Assembly: GCF_004343605.1 (NCBI RefSeq)
Contig: NZ_POSF01000001.1
Coordinates: forward strand, 1-64,000
DNA length: 64,000 nt
DNA from: Dehalobacter sp. 12DCB1
GTDB lineage: Bacteria > Bacillota > Desulfitobacteriia > Desulfitobacteriales > Syntrophobotulaceae
Reading direction: 5' to 3'
In this document: piece by piece, positions 63,842-64,000 of the stretch
Position numbering within the stretch: the first letter of the stretch is position 1
How the letters are laid out: each line of letters opens with the position of its first letter
Position numbers and translations under genes: made by a program
Notes under the pieces: generated by a model
Told to the model about the DNA's origin: nothing
Seen by the model: only the letters and a program-made list of their open reading frames with translations
The model's database searches: none

Positions 63842-64000
63842 ATGATTATTATTGGTGAAAAAATTAATGGTACGATTCCTATCGTGAAAAAAGCGATTGA
63901 AGAAAGAGATGCTGACTTTATCCGCCAACGTGCGATTGACCAGACCAATGACGGCGCCCACTACCTAGATGTCAGTGCCAGCACATCACCTGATGTTGAA
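63842..64000 (+). CDS. Methyltetrahydrofolate:corrinoid methyltransferase, N-terminal fragment
   Basis: Truncated by the window edge; 53 codons visible. The start MIIIGEKINGTIPIVKKAI, then ADFIRQRAIDQTNDGAHYLDVSAS, is the N-terminal pterin-binding barrel of AcsE/MtgA/OdmD-like enzymes that move the methyl group between methyl-THF and a corrinoid protein. AcsE (acetyl-CoA pathway) and O-demethylase or betaine MtgA-type enzymes cannot be told apart from this fragment. AAGGAG lies 12 bases upstream. Confidence 0.85.
   Translation, partial: MIIIGEKINGTIPIVKKAIEERDADFIRQRAIDQTNDGAHYLDVSASTSPDVE

Overview
The window is a chromosomal segment of a low-GC, endospore-forming, anaerobic Firmicute. Four things point there: spoIIE, spoVT, spoVG, yabG, yabP and yabQ in the classical Bacillus/Clostridia order; a Wood-Ljungdahl methyl-branch cluster with a corrinoid-activation protein; an oxygen-sensitive indolepyruvate:ferredoxin oxidoreductase; and a Gram-positive-type SOS box. 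The gene set and order resemble Peptococcaceae/Desulfitobacteriaceae (Dehalobacter, Desulfitobacterium, Syntrophobotulus). That placement comes from recalled gene order, not from a search. I recognised no rRNA, tRNA, CRISPR array or complete insertion sequence.

Layout. (1) 1-375: non-coding left end with degenerate hairpin repeats. (2) 376-12.4 kb, all minus strand: lysS, greA, dusB, coaX, nadC-nadB-nadA, panD-panC, a DUF2520 Rossmann protein, folK-folB-folP. This is a cofactor block for NAD, pantothenate/CoA and folate, with many 4-32 bp overlaps. (3) 12.4-30.5 kb, minus: two DUF881 proteins, ndk, ftsH, tilS, spoIIE, divIC, a small HTH protein, yabQ, yabP, rqcP, HU, mazG, spoVT, a PrsA-like foldase, mfd, fin and pth. 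This is the conserved sporulation, division and transcription-repair neighbourhood. (4) 30.6-44.9 kb: a plus-strand PRC-barrel gene, then minus-strand prs, glmU, spoVG, purR, a FadR-type regulator, ispE, cyanophycin synthetase and cyanophycinase (cphA-cphB), yabG, rsmA, rnmV, an AlbA_2 protein and a double-P-loop ATPase.

(5) 45.1-54.6 kb, mixed strands: an orphan Phd-like antitoxin, iorAB, an SOS-box-preceded radical-SAM gene plus its usual partner (candidate DNA repair module), a YgjP-like metalloprotease, glpK, pcm, and a queF/queuosine-precursor transporter pair behind a candidate preQ1-I riboswitch and intrinsic terminator. (6) 54.7-64.0 kb: the one-carbon/corrinoid cluster. A GntR/UTRA regulator and a RACo-like activator (minus) stand next to a fused metF-metV gene, a formate channel, fhs, fchA, folD and the start of a methyltetrahydrofolate:corrinoid methyltransferase (plus). 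Together these would take formate through the folate steps to methyl-THF and onto a corrinoid protein. A TGTATATACA-type operator precedes both the metVF gene and the methyltransferase gene.

Most interesting signals: the LexA box embedded in a good promoter in front of the uncharacterised radical-SAM/DUF4130 pair; the shared operator of the C1 cluster; the preQ1 riboswitch-terminator; a dispersed 32-bp intergenic repeat with an AAGGTACT core; a MITE-like 145-bp element after mfd; and hairpins covering the ribosome binding sites of yabP and the DUF2520 gene.
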